NCBI GenBank assembly: GCA_918797485.1
Contig: CAKKNE010000001.1
Coordinates: 4,650,001 to 4,714,000 of the forward strand
Direction: 5' to 3'
DNA: 64,000 nucleotides
DNA from: Pelagomonas calceolata
Taxonomy: Eukaryota > Sar > Pelagophyceae > Pelagomonadales > Pelagomonadaceae
Both the position numbers and the translations under genes were made by a program. Positions 46,407-56,119 of the stretch are shown here, piece after piece; the first letter of the stretch is position 1; the number at the start of each line of letters is the position of its first letter. The notes under the pieces are model-generated. The model was not told where the DNA came from, ran no database searches, and saw only the letters and a list, made by a program, of their open reading frames with translations.

Positions 46407-49400
46407 TTACATCCAAGCCCCCCGCAACATTCGCCGCGCCGCGTCATCCGTCGCCGCGTCGTCGGCCGCGACCGTATCGTCCACCTCGACATCATCATCA
46501 CCACCGACCAGACCGAAAGCCTCGAGCTCCGTGTAGATGTTCACGTAGTACATGCCCAGGTAGAACCAGAGCACGAAGAAGACGCATAAACAAAAACAGC
46601 AGCAGAAGATCATGACGCACCGCGGCCCGAAGAGCTCCTGGAGCACGGCGAAGGGGTTCGTCGACAGGGCCATGCGGCCCGTTCTTGGTGGCAGCGTGGG
46701 GTTCTGGTTCGGCTCGGAGATGCCCGCGCCCGCCGGTCGATTGTCGGCGTCCTCCTTGGGCAGGATCTCCACGGATATCGCGATGGAGCCCCGCGCGACG
46801 ACCCTATGTCGTTTCTGGTCCTTGTAGGTCAGCCGCAGCCACTGCGCCGTCTCGTCGAGCGGCCCGATGCCCGCCATCGTTTTGAGTTGCTCGACGAAGT
46901 AATGCGCGTCCCGGTCGGCCATCTCCTGCTTGTCCGGCGGCGGCGGCGGCTCGGACGCCTCGCTCTTCTCGTCCTTGTCCTTCTTTTTCTTCTTCTTCTT
47001 TTTGCTCGACGCGGACTTCTCATCGTCATTATCTGGTGAGGGCTCCTCCTTCGTCTCCTCGCCGTCGTCGCCGCCGTCACCCTCGCCGTCGCCCTCGTCC
47101 TCATCGGACTCCTCGTCCCCGGAACTCCCGTCGGACGACTCCAGGTCGCTCTCGTTCGCGAGCCCCGCCTCTTCCGCCCTTTTCCGTCGTAAAGCATCGT
47201 TGATCTCCTTGAAAACATTCACGGACCGATTCTCCCGGTAGGCCTTCAATAACCAGCGATATAAATCCAGTTGCGTCTGGCCCACCACATCATTCCACTT
47301 GACGACATCTTTATCCCACAGCAGCACCGACAGCCGGCCCATCTCCGGCGAAGCCAGAGGCAATGTAATGGGCATCTTGATGCGCCAGTTCCACGACGCT
47401 CGTCCCGACCGACAGCGCCAGTGGATATCCGTCGAACGTTTACGATCAGAAGCCCCAAGCTCAAATTCTGCATAGAAATCCCCGCACTCGAACGGGACTT
47501 CTTTGGTCTTCCAGCAGATGATGCGCACCTCGAACTCTTGGGGCTCTGGTGCACTGAGTTCCACGGGAGCTTCCCGTTGCACTTCTCTTTCAGGCCTAAT
47601 CTCGACCCACATGTGGAGTTGACCTCGAGCTACTCTAGAACCCTCCTTCCGCAGAGCTCGGATCTCGATGGGCTTGAGTTTATTCTTCGAGTTGCCTTCC
47701 TTCTCATCCAATTGCTGCCACTGTTTGTGGAACCACCGATCCTCCAAATCTATCTTCGTCTCGCCGAGCAGCTCGTGGACCGGCTTGAAGCGAGAGTAGT
47801 CCTTCAATTGAATTTTGAGCTCCGCGGGACCTGGTAGCGTCGTCCGGAACTCAAAGGTCTCGTAGATGTCCGGCTTGAGGGTCTTCTTCTTGTGCTCCCG
47901 CGTCTCCGTATCTTTGCCGAGCTTCACGCGAACGTAGGGGTCGCACGACGTGCCCGCGACCGGTTGGAGGTTGGCTCCCCGAATACAATACACGCGAATA
48001 GCATAAATCTGAGGTTGTAAAAGAGCCATGGGGAAGAAGGGCTCGTTCTCGAACTGCGGGTCCTCGTCCAGGACGCGTATGATGGCCTTGACGTGTCCTA
48101 CTTCTCTGAGAGTACTCTTGGCGGGATTGGGGTGCCTTTTACCTCTGTAAACCGGATAGGTCTCGAAGGGCCGCGTTTTTAAGTACCTTTCGAGCTCTAA
48201 CCCACCCTGCGCGACCCACCACTCCCGCCCCGCAAGGTAGTCGGCCGCGGCCCACTGCGACGGGAACGTTATCGGTAGCTCGCTGAGTTTGTAATCCACA
48301 TGCGTGTCCAGACCCGTGTCGACCGATGAAAAGCGCGCCCCGAGCATCGACAACAGACCGCCCTTGTTTTCCGATTCATGTTGTTCGTGCTCGATCTCTT
48401 CCGCGATGCGTTCTTGTTCTTCTTTGTAAGTGACATCCTCGTGGATCTCGGGCAGGGCCTGGTCTATGAGCGAATCGAAGGCGCCCACACCACTATCCTG
48501 GTAGTTGTCTCCCACAACCGCGCTTTCTCTTCTTGCTAGCTCGTGGTGTTCAATCGACTCACCATCACTCGAATCCTCGTCGTCGTTATCCCCATCACCC
48601 GCCCCGAACGACACGCCGACCGCGCCACTGTCATCGGCGAACTCGTCTTCAGCATCCTCCTGCGCTTCGAGCAACGCCGCTTCCGCCGCCTTCTTCTTCT
48701 CGGCCTCGGCTTCTCTTTGGCGCTGTTCCGCGTCGTCAAATAACTCCGACTGCGGCGCGACGTATTCTTGTGGATTCCAAGGTAATTTGTGGGACAGATC
48801 GACGGACGTAGCTCCCAACAAGGTATCAGACGTATACCCGGCGTTGTACACTCTCAGATCGAGCTGGGGACCGAATCGAGCTTGTTCGGCCATTTCCACG
48901 CACATGACTCTACGATAGATAAAATTGGCGTTCCTCGCGTTCGGTTTTGATGAAGATAGTGTCCTAAATTCGCCGCCCCCGTCGCCAGGGCCTGGGACCG
49001 CAACTCTAACGTAAGGTGCCGACGGCGTTTGCAGGTTGTAGGTCTTCAACTGGCGTACACCTAGGACCGTGACCTCGACCCAAGCTTGCCTCATTGCTGG
49101 AGTAATGGGTTCCGGTCTGGCCGTTTTTTCTTTGGTGGAGTGTTTCCGGATGCGAGCCCCGCAACACAGCAACTCACCGCCGCAGGGCTCACCACTTACA
49201 TCAGATAAGGGCCGCCACGTCGGCTCCGGGGGCCTTGCCGCTTCCGAGGATAACTCCTCCAGTTCACTCATGGGCATCCTCAGCAACGCCATATGGGTAT
49301 TGGTACCCATCCTATCGGCGTCCCAGACCTGGAGGACGACGTCGGGACCATAGAGCGGATCCTCAGGTAATTCCTCGCTAAATTGCAATGTCTCATAAAA

Positions 49401-52259
49401 CAAGGGACTAGTGGTCATGTCGTGCTTTTTTGTTTTTTGTTTATTCCCACAAAATCGAACTTTCACGTAGGGATCTAGTAGACCATTTTCATCGGACGCC
49501 GGTAGGTGCCTCGCTTGGTAGATATATACGCGTATCGCATAGGGCTTCTTTGTGGTAGCTTCTTTAAGTAACAATTGCTCGTTCCAACTAAATTCAGGAC
49601 AGATCGCATCTTCACTTAAGCCCAAGCCTAGCTTAAGTAATACCGCCCCGGGGTTGTTCTCGAGGTCGACGCCGCCCATCCTCTTGGTCCGACATTTATC
49701 CGGTATGAGTTGGATCCACCTCGGGTCGCCCCGAAATTGCTCCTTGAGCAAAGCGGCCGCCGGCACGCGCGCGTAACACACGGTCATAATCCGCGGCGGC
49801 CCCCGCTGCAGGTAGATACATACATCTGGTAACTCCTCCAATAGCACAGGTAGTTCAACATTTTTGAGTTGTTGCAATTCATGGAATTCCACCAATCCTC
49901 GTTCATTCTTCCGGAACCCGAAGATGAGCTGGTGTCTTCCAATAGAGACGACGAGACGCATCTGCGCCGTTCCACCTTTTACAACAGAAGGACTCCGGAA
50001 GGCGGGGATCTCCGACCCGAGCACGGCGAGGCATCGCAGGTGGTATTTCACTCTTGACGGTTTCAAACCAGGTAAGGCCCGGTGCCGGAAGGCTCGCGTA
50101 TGTGCTACCGTCTTCGCGCCCTTCGGGGGCCGCTCCAACACCTCACAAGATAACAATACTCTCCCTCGATACGTCGACGCCTCGTCCCCGAAACGATTCT
50201 GCAAGGCGCCTCGCTTACCCTGTATACCTAATGGAGCCCCGTACAGGTTGTGCCACCGCGGCCGCGGGCCGGCATATTTCTGCATCGTGAGCATCGAGAA
50301 TTTCACCCGTCGATTATCTCTCTTGATCTCCGCATAAGGTAGATGTAAATGAGCTACTGCTCTGTCACGTGACCAAGAGTTGTAGTCCCACAGGCCTACT
50401 GTGACGGTCGACGCGTCTGTAGGTTCGGTCACTGGTAGCCACAGCTCCTCCCGGAATTCGGGCGCGAGGTTACCTTTACCGGAGACAGACACGGAACAAG
50501 TTCTGGCGTGGATCCCACAAAATTCACAACGCACGTAGGCTTCAATACCACCTGATGAAAAGTAACCGGACGCGTCCATTTGGGGTAAATCTTCGGCCTC
50601 CCACACGTAGACCACCAAAAACCTCAGTTTGCCCTCCACATCTTCCGGTCCACTCACGCCCATGCCGCCCGCATCACCACTTTCCTGTTCTCGCTCGATC
50701 TCTTCTTGGTACTCGCGGTCGACATCATGAGCTTTTTGTTCGTCTCCCGGTCCGAGTACAGTAACAGAAACTTTGACGTAGCCCTGGTACCCGTTATCAT
50801 CTGCATTTTTGTTATCCACGATGCCGCACCACTTCCGGTAGATCTCGTGACCCTCTTGCGCGTGGACGTATCCACACGTAAAGGACGTCACACCTATCAA
50901 TGCATGACTACCGATCGCATCATAATCCAATATGCTAATGTCGACACACGCTTCGGCGATCTTGTTCGGCTTCATATCCCGGAAATTGAAATACAACACT
51001 TCATCGAAGACACAACTGGTACATTTCTTGATGACGCGCGTCTTCCTCACTCGATCCAGCACCTTGACGCGCGCGTAGGGATCACTTAAACCATTCAAGT
51101 CTTCCGCTTTCAGCTCCCGACACTCAATGACGTGCACTTGCACCTGATAGTCGCCCGGCTCGAGCCGATCCGCTAACCGCTGATTTAATTCATCGACCGC
51201 TCGATCGGCCATCATCACGCCCGCATCCCTACGCTCATTCACCTCCTCCTGCTCTTTGGAGGTTAATTTCAGGGGTACCATATCTTCTGTATCCTCGAGC
51301 ATCCAGGCGTCCTCGTCCGTCGGTTTGTCGTCTTCATCAATACGCGGTTCCTGTTTCTTGCGCGCAAACACGTTCCCTGCGGCTGCGAGGACATCCGCCG
51401 CGCCCGCGAGTAAACGAGCGGCGGATCTAGCGTATTTTCTGTCATAAACCCACGCGAGCGATACTTCTACTTGGCCCCGCTCCTCGCCACCGACAGAGCC
51501 CCCAGCACCTACTAACCGGAACCACCTTTGTAAGCCAATATCCCCATGCGCCGCAACTTCCACCATGGGTACGGCACATTCCCCGATGAGCTTCGTACTT
51601 AACACTCCTTTATCTTTGAGTTTTATCAGGACTTCTTTGGTCCCATCAGATACGGGTACCTTGAAGTCGTGGTCGAACAGCGGACCTTTTGTACGCTTTA
51701 TCACTTGGGATCGAGCCTTCTTGCCGTCGCAAGATATCGAGCAATACACATCAGCGGTCTTCTGTAAGCCCCTCGCTCTTTTGAAGGTACCCACGAGCAT
51801 GTTGGGCTTGGCCCCGACATCCTCGTCGTCGGAAGCGTCGTCGTCCAGCAGATCCGTATCGCCCACGAAGTAGGACAATTCTACTCGTAAACTACCTGAA
51901 CATTCATTGGTCTGGCCCGGGACCGGCGTCAATTCGATGCGATCGTCCTGCTCGATGCCCGGTGACAATACAACGGTCCTCAGATACACGATGGCCTGCC
52001 CGAGCGGCACATCAGACCCCCCTCCGAGGTTCTTGTGCCACACAGACAACACGACGTGATCGACGTCGTTCTCGGCCACGTCCAGGAAGATCATGCGCTG
52101 CGTCGTCCACTCGGGATTCTGGCTACTATTCACGACGTGCGTCTGCTCCGCCTCGCCGCCGCACTTCACGAGCACGAACGGATTGCAGTCGCCTCCTTCT
52201 ACTTCGGGCAGGTCCCGCGCGCTCACCACCCTCAATTCTAATCGGTCGTCGACGTCCAT
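46407..52259 (-). CDS. Ferlin-like protein with about eight C2 domains and a C-terminal anchor
   Basis: 1950 residues in one exon, ATG at 52259. C2-type starts recur: LELRVVSARDLPEVEGGDCNPF (~7), MLVGTFKRARGLQKTADVYC (~153), YQVQVHVIECRELKAEDLNGLSDPY (~373), LRFLVVYVWEAEDLPQMD (~550), YAIRVYIYQARHLPASDENGLLDPY (~905), WVEVTVLGVRQLKTYNL (~1080), YAIRVYCIRGANLQPVAGTSCDPY (~1425) and FEVRIICWKTKEVPFECGDF (~1575), each quoted in part. An acidic/lysine tract lies near 1745-1800. A single transmembrane helix with cysteines (VMIFCCCFCLCVFFVLWFY) near 1890 leaves a short tail. Ferlins mediate calcium-dependent membrane fusion. Several calcium-loop aspartates are present in the third, fifth and seventh domains. 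Confidence 0.9.
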   Translation of the reverse strand: MDVDDRLELRVVSARDLPEVEGGDCNPFVLVKCGGEAEQTHVVNSSQNPEWTTQRMIFLDVAENDVDHVVLSVWHKNLGGGSDVPLGQAIVYLRTVVLSPGIEQDDRIELTPVPGQTNECSGSLRVELSYFVGDTDLLDDDASDDEDVGAKPNMLVGTFKRARGLQKTADVYCSISCDGKKARSQVIKRTKGPLFDHDFKVPVSDGTKEVLIKLKDKGVLSTKLIGECAVPMVEVAAHGDIGLQRWFRLVGAGGSVGGEERGQVEVSLAWVYDRKYARSAARLLAGAADVLAAAGNVFARKKQEPRIDEDDKPTDEDAWMLEDTEDMVPLKLTSKEQEEVNERRDAGVMMADRAVDELNQRLADRLEPGDYQVQVHVIECRELKAEDLNGLSDPYARVKVLDRVRKTRVIKKCTSCVFDEVLYFNFRDMKPNKIAEACVDISILDYDAIGSHALIGVTSFTCGYVHAQEGHEIYRKWCGIVDNKNADDNGYQGYVKVSVTVLGPGDEQKAHDVDREYQEEIEREQESGDAGGMGVSGPEDVEGKLRFLVVYVWEAEDLPQMDASGYFSSGGIEAYVRCEFCGIHARTCSVSVSGKGNLAPEFREELWLPVTEPTDASTVTVGLWDYNSWSRDRAVAHLHLPYAEIKRDNRRVKFSMLTMQKYAGPRPRWHNLYGAPLGIQGKRGALQNRFGDEASTYRGRVLLSCEVLERPPKGAKTVAHTRAFRHRALPGLKPSRVKYHLRCLAVLGSEIPAFRSPSVVKGGTAQMRLVVSIGRHQLIFGFRKNERGLVEFHELQQLKNVELPVLLEELPDVCIYLQRGPPRIMTVCYARVPAAALLKEQFRGDPRWIQLIPDKCRTKRMGGVDLENNPGAVLLKLGLGLSEDAICPEFSWNEQLLLKEATTKKPYAIRVYIYQARHLPASDENGLLDPYVKVRFCGNKQKTKKHDMTTSPLFYETLQFSEELPEDPLYGPDVVLQVWDADRMGTNTHMALLRMPMSELEELSSEAARPPEPTWRPLSDVSGEPCGGELLCCGARIRKHSTKEKTARPEPITPAMRQAWVEVTVLGVRQLKTYNLQTPSAPYVRVAVPGPGDGGGEFRTLSSSKPNARNANFIYRRVMCVEMAEQARFGPQLDLRVYNAGYTSDTLLGATSVDLSHKLPWNPQEYVAPQSELFDDAEQRQREAEAEKKKAAEAALLEAQEDAEDEFADDSGAVGVSFGAGDGDNDDEDSSDGESIEHHELARRESAVVGDNYQDSGVGAFDSLIDQALPEIHEDVTYKEEQERIAEEIEHEQHESENKGGLLSMLGARFSSVDTGLDTHVDYKLSELPITFPSQWAAADYLAGREWWVAQGGLELERYLKTRPFETYPVYRGKRHPNPAKSTLREVGHVKAIIRVLDEDPQFENEPFFPMALLQPQIYAIRVYCIRGANLQPVAGTSCDPYVRVKLGKDTETREHKKKTLKPDIYETFEFRTTLPGPAELKIQLKDYSRFKPVHELLGETKIDLEDRWFHKQWQQLDEKEGNSKNKLKPIEIRALRKEGSRVARGQLHMWVEIRPEREVQREAPVELSAPEPQEFEVRIICWKTKEVPFECGDFYAEFELGASDRKRSTDIHWRCRSGRASWNWRIKMPITLPLASPEMGRLSVLLWDKDVVKWNDVVGQTQLDLYRWLLKAYRENRSVNVFKEINDALRRKRAEEAGLANESDLESSDGSSGDEESDEDEGDGEGDGGDDGEETKEEPSPDNDDEKSASSKKKKKKKKDKDEKSEASEPPPPPDKQEMADRDAHYFVEQLKTMAGIGPLDETAQWLRLTYKDQKRHRVVARGSIAISVEILPKEDADNRPAGAGISEPNQNPTLPPRTGRMALSTNPFAVLQELFGPRCVMIFCCCFCLCVFFVLWFYLGMYYVNIYTELEAFGLVGGDDDVEVDDTVAADDAATDDAARRMLRGAWM

Positions 52260-52939
52260 GCTTCACTGATATGGTTGGGCTCGCAGCGCTGCTCGCTCCG
52301 GTTTGATGAATGGCTCGCGCGCACGCGTCTCTGGGTAGAGCCCAGGCAGCCCAGGCTGGGCCAGGGCAGCCCCAGACGCAGACGACGATTGGTCCTCCTG
52401 TGCTGATGGATCAGGAGGAGCGCCCCGCGCGCGTCGGCGTCCTGTGCACGGGCCCGACGCGTCTTTTGCGGCCGGCCTGGAGAGGATGCCACTGGAGACG
52501 AAATGCGGGCTTCGAACCCCGCACCCTACCACACGGGGGTGCTGCAACCCATGGGTTCTCGCCGCGAGGCGTTGACACCAGCGGCACGAGAGATGTTACC
52601 ATTGCTAGTGCCTCACAGGCCGCTAGCTCGACTTGCTGGCTTGCGTGCTTTTGTTACGCGTCTGTTCTCTGCCCGCGCACCCAAGCGCTGTTCACAGCAC
52701 GCCTGAACCGTATCCAATAAGCGGCGGCAGTCCGAGCCGCCAAGCTGTAGCTCTCTGTCAGCTGCAGCCACCACAGCACTCACAACACAATCGCAGCGGC
52801 GCCCGCGAGCGACGACCCCACCACCACCGCGCCAGGAAGCCCGAGAAGCCGCCGAACATCCACAGTAGAAGCCATTGAGGAGACACCGCTCCTACAAACA
52901 CCGCCGCGGCGCCGCCGCAGCAGCGGCACGCTGCTGACG
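52260..52939. other. Divergent intergenic region
   Basis: 680 bp between the ferlin and transporter starts. On the minus strand GCGGGGTTCGAAGCCCGC (near 52504-52521) is T-arm-like, with GCACCC...GGGTGC just before it, but no acceptor or anticodon arm could be completed. A 12 bp palindrome AACCCATGGGTT sits at 52546-52557. Nothing further supported. Confidence 0.4.
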
Positions 52940-54364
52940 ATGCCCTGCATCTCGTTAGGAGACTGGCAGGCCTCGGAGACGCCGGGGTTTTTGTGGGACA
53001 ATGTTGCGGCCGGTGGCGTGTTAGCCACGAACGTCTTTTTTAATATTGCGGTGTTACGATTAGCCACTTTGGCAGCAGGATGCCCCGCGCCCGAGGACGT
53101 CGACGAGGACCAGGGCTGCTCGAACAAGGTGTACGGATTAAAACCCTCATCATTCTTAACGACGATAATCATGTGCGGGCAGTTCTCCGCGACGGCGCTC
53201 ATGCCGTTGGTCGGCGCCGCGGTCGACTACACGTCGAAAAGGCGCCATTTAGGCGCCACGTCGGCCTGGATTCTATGCTTTACGACGCTAGGGCAAGCAT
53301 CCATCTCGAAACAAACCTGGTTCTACTGTTCGATAGGCATGGCGCTGTCCATCGCGTCGTACGTCTGCCATCAAGTCTCGGTGCTGTCCTACCTACCAGG
53401 ATTGAGCATGGTAAAACCGACGGAGCACGGCTGGGTTGATGATCCACAAGAAAGATATAAGATCAATTCCGTGGCGAACGCCGCCGCGCTAGCTACCCAA
53501 TTGTCGATCACTTTATTCGTCTCGAGCGTCGCCTTCTGGTTCGATCTAGGGGATACGGCGACGGCGGCCGTCGCGCAAGGTATTGTTGGGAGTTTGCTGT
53601 TTGTGGTCTACGCCTGCGTCTGGACGGGTAGAAGAGATCTAGTCAGTTGCGCCTTCCGCGACCACGCGCCGACCAAAGTCTTACCAGAAGGTGCCTCGTT
53701 ATTCTTAACTGCTTTAAATGAGGTCTGGAACAGCTGGACGACGCTGAAACGACGACGGCCGGCGGCGAGGTTCTTCTTGAGCGGGTACGCGTGTGCCGCC
53801 GCCGGCATGGGCTCCTTCGGGAGTCTGAGTGTCGTGTTCATGCACGATCGATTGCGGGTCGATGGTTCTACAACGGTCTTAGTGATGGCGCTCTGTGTTG
53901 TGTTTGCCGTGCCGGCGTCGGCGAGCGCACCGAGGTGCATGCGATATCTCGGAGCGCGCAAGACGTTGATATGTACCATAGCATATATGGTTTTGACAAC
54001 AATACTGGCGGCGTTCGTATTGTGCGGGCCGGCGTGTCGAGATCGGGTCTGGTTGTTCGCGCCGATCTGGGGCGTGGGGTTCGGCGTGTTCTATGCCGCG
54101 AACAACGCCGCGTGGACGGAACTGGTCCCGCCGGACGCGGTCGCGCAGTTCATGGCGTTGTACTACTTCGCGGCGCAAATATTAAGCTGGGCGCCGCCCC
54201 TAGCTTATGCGGTCCTGAACCAGGTGTACGACGACTCGCAGCTGGCGCTGTTCGTCACAGCTGCCTGGCTCGCGCTGTCGCTGCCGTTCCTGCGCATGGC
54301 GGGGGACCTGCAGGGGGAGAAGGAGGCGCTGATCCGGGACGCCTCCTCGGAGGCGTTGCCCTAA
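52940..54364 (+). CDS. Atg22/UMF1-like major facilitator transporter
   Basis: 474 residues, ATG at 52940. About 11-12 hydrophobic helices are spread over the length, e.g. VLATNVFFNIAVLRLATLAA, ITLFVSSVAFWF, GIVGSLLFVVYACVW, MVLTTILAAFVLCG and LALFVTAAWLALSLPFL. The start DWQASETPGFLWDNVA, an early loop PLVGAAVDYTSKRR (MFS motif A-like D-x4-R) and VGFGVFYAANNAAWTELVPPD match the Atg22/UMF1 group known as vacuolar amino-acid effluxers. Substrate is inferred. Single exon; convergent with the RING gene, 36 bp apart. Confidence 0.8.
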   Translation: MPCISLGDWQASETPGFLWDNVAAGGVLATNVFFNIAVLRLATLAAGCPAPEDVDEDQGCSNKVYGLKPSSFLTTIIMCGQFSATALMPLVGAAVDYTSKRRHLGATSAWILCFTTLGQASISKQTWFYCSIGMALSIASYVCHQVSVLSYLPGLSMVKPTEHGWVDDPQERYKINSVANAAALATQLSITLFVSSVAFWFDLGDTATAAVAQGIVGSLLFVVYACVWTGRRDLVSCAFRDHAPTKVLPEGASLFLTALNEVWNSWTTLKRRRPAARFFLSGYACAAAGMGSFGSLSVVFMHDRLRVDGSTTVLVMALCVVFAVPASASAPRCMRYLGARKTLICTIAYMVLTTILAAFVLCGPACRDRVWLFAPIWGVGFGVFYAANNAAWTELVPPDAVAQFMALYYFAAQILSWAPPLAYAVLNQVYDDSQLALFVTAAWLALSLPFLRMAGDLQGEKEALIRDASSEALP

Positions 54365-54400
54365 GTATATGTGTTGTTCGAACTTTACTCTGTAGTAGCT

Positions 54401-55798
54401 CTAGTTGCCTCGGCCCAGGCGCAATACCAAGTGCACAATTGCGCCGTCGAAGACCTTCGACTCGTAGAGGCGCTTCTCGTCCTTTAACTGCTTTCCTCTG
54501 ATTATCAAGCGCTGCTGCGCGACCGGGATATTCTTGCTGTCGCAAATCTTCTGCTTTAACGCTAGGACAGTATCACCGGGACGAACCTTCTCGCACCATT
54601 TCTGACCACACAGTGTGCGGACGTTAATCGTACAAAAGGCAGGGTCGCCGTTGAGACTGCCCTCGCGAAACGGGGAGCTGAAGTAAAGCCGGGCCTTGAG
54701 GTAGTAGCGGCTCGTGTTGTGCAAGAAACGAGCCTGGCCGAACACGTGTTCGAAAGCTCCCAAAGGTAGCGCGTTTGACAGCTGCGTGTGCTTGAACTGG
54801 AGCGGGTTGGAACGCGAACTTAAAGTATATTGAACCGTCTTGCCTTCTTCGTCGACGGGCGCAAGCTTGCCAAAGCAAGTAATGAGTTCACGGTCATTGG
54901 GACAGAGCGGCACTAACTCGAGGACTAAGCTATGAGTTTTTGTACCGTGTTCTGGACACTTGCGCACGAGCCAACTCAGCTGCATATCTAGGCCGCTCCA
55001 GACGCTGCACGACGCCAGCTCGATGGTCCGCGTCCCACTACCTCTGTAAACAGCGTTCAGCGCTTGGGCTTCCAGGGCGAAGTCCACGTCTACGACGGTG
55101 CAGTTTTGAAAGAACTTGAGCGAACTCGCCTGCTGCTCCAGCTGCGGTGTCCCTGCATCGTGACCATCAGTCCGGTTGCTGAGGGTCAACAAGCGCTCGC
55201 CGAGAGTGTTGTTATGTTCATTCACGGCGTTCACGTCGTCGACCGTCTCATCTAACAGGGCCTCGAGGCTCTCTATCTTCGCGCATGCCTCGGACGCGTG
55301 CTCGGCGGCCGCGTCGACGTAGTGCTGGGCGAGCTCCTTGCGCGTGCCCTTGAAGTCGCAGCCGTAGAACGGGCACGCGTGCGGCGCGAGCTGGCAGTCG
55401 TTCGCGAGGTGCCCTTTGTAGTCGGCGACGCGGCCAATCCACTTGCAGCAGTCGCCGGGGACGACCTCCTCCGGCGCGTCGGCCGCGCCCGTCCTCTGGC
55501 GCTTCGCGCCGCGCTCCTCCGCCGTCGCCGCGTCGGGGCCGTGGCAGCAGCGGATCCGGAGCTCGTCGAGCATGTTCTCGAGCGGTTTTGATGGCACGTT
55601 AAGCTCCGAGTCCTCGCGGCACGTCGGGCAATTATCGGGCGCCCGGGCGCGCGCGGCGGTGAGACACTCCGCGCAGAAGGTGTGGCCCTTGGAGCACGCG
55701 GTCCGCGGCTTTTCGAAGAGGTTAAAGCAAATGGCACACGTGAAGGATTCGACGAGCGCGGCCGCGCCTTCGACGAGCTTGGGGTCGATGTAACCCAT
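54401..55798 (-). CDS. RING E3 ligase-like protein with TRAF-type finger and ubiquitin-like tail
   Basis: About 465 residues from the ATG at 55798. RING at residues ~20-62 (CAIC, KGHTFCAEC, CPTC). TRAF-type zinc finger region ~135-175 (DCCKWIGRVADYKGHL, CPFYGCDFKGT). Coiled coil ~180-225 (ACAKIESLEALLDETVDDVN). A middle beta-rich region resembles MATH-like folds. The last ~75 residues are ubiquitin-like (RPGDTVLALKQKICDSKNIP, QQRLIIRGKQLKDEKRL, VHLVLRLGRGN), ending in RGN where ubiquitin has RGG. A ubiquitin-like domain could recruit the proteasome. Same strand as the next RING gene, 321 bp from it. Confidence 0.82.
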   Translation of the reverse strand: MGYIDPKLVEGAAALVESFTCAICFNLFEKPRTACSKGHTFCAECLTAARARAPDNCPTCREDSELNVPSKPLENMLDELRIRCCHGPDAATAEERGAKRQRTGAADAPEEVVPGDCCKWIGRVADYKGHLANDCQLAPHACPFYGCDFKGTRKELAQHYVDAAAEHASEACAKIESLEALLDETVDDVNAVNEHNNTLGERLLTLSNRTDGHDAGTPQLEQQASSLKFFQNCTVVDVDFALEAQALNAVYRGSGTRTIELASCSVWSGLDMQLSWLVRKCPEHGTKTHSLVLELVPLCPNDRELITCFGKLAPVDEEGKTVQYTLSSRSNPLQFKHTQLSNALPLGAFEHVFGQARFLHNTSRYYLKARLYFSSPFREGSLNGDPAFCTINVRTLCGQKWCEKVRPGDTVLALKQKICDSKNIPVAQQRLIIRGKQLKDEKRLYESKVFDGAIVHLVLRLGRGN

Positions 55799-56119
55799 TT
55801 GTTGCAAATCGTAGTCTGACTTAGGACGAGTCTCCTGTACGCACCGCCTCGCCGCCGCGTCGCAAGGTTAGGCTAGCGTCAACACCAGTTTGGTCCGATT
55901 TTGTACTGTCTCTGACCGGCAGAGAAAAATGGCCGCTTTGGCGTGAAGATGACAGTGATTCGCCTCGGCGCGCGACGTCGGCGCGGCTGAGAACGCCTCT
56001 ATTGACCGGGCGCGCCAAAAAATCGCGCTGGAAAACCCGTTTTAATTTGCCCGACGCGTGCGACCTGTATAGACTGAATCAACTGGACAGAAAGAATTAT
56101 GCAAAAAAGGGACGAGCAA
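55799..56119. other. Spacer between two RING genes
   Basis: 321 bp on which both neighbours are transcribed in the minus direction; promoter of one and 3' UTR of the other. Nothing else recognised. Confidence 0.4.

Noticed and set aside
52500-52560. Possible disrupted tRNA on the minus strand (GCGGGGTTCGAAGCCCGC with a D-arm-like hairpin before it)
   Set aside because: Full stem pairing needs an eight-base T loop, no matching acceptor strand was found in either order, no anticodon arm is present and no terminator follows.
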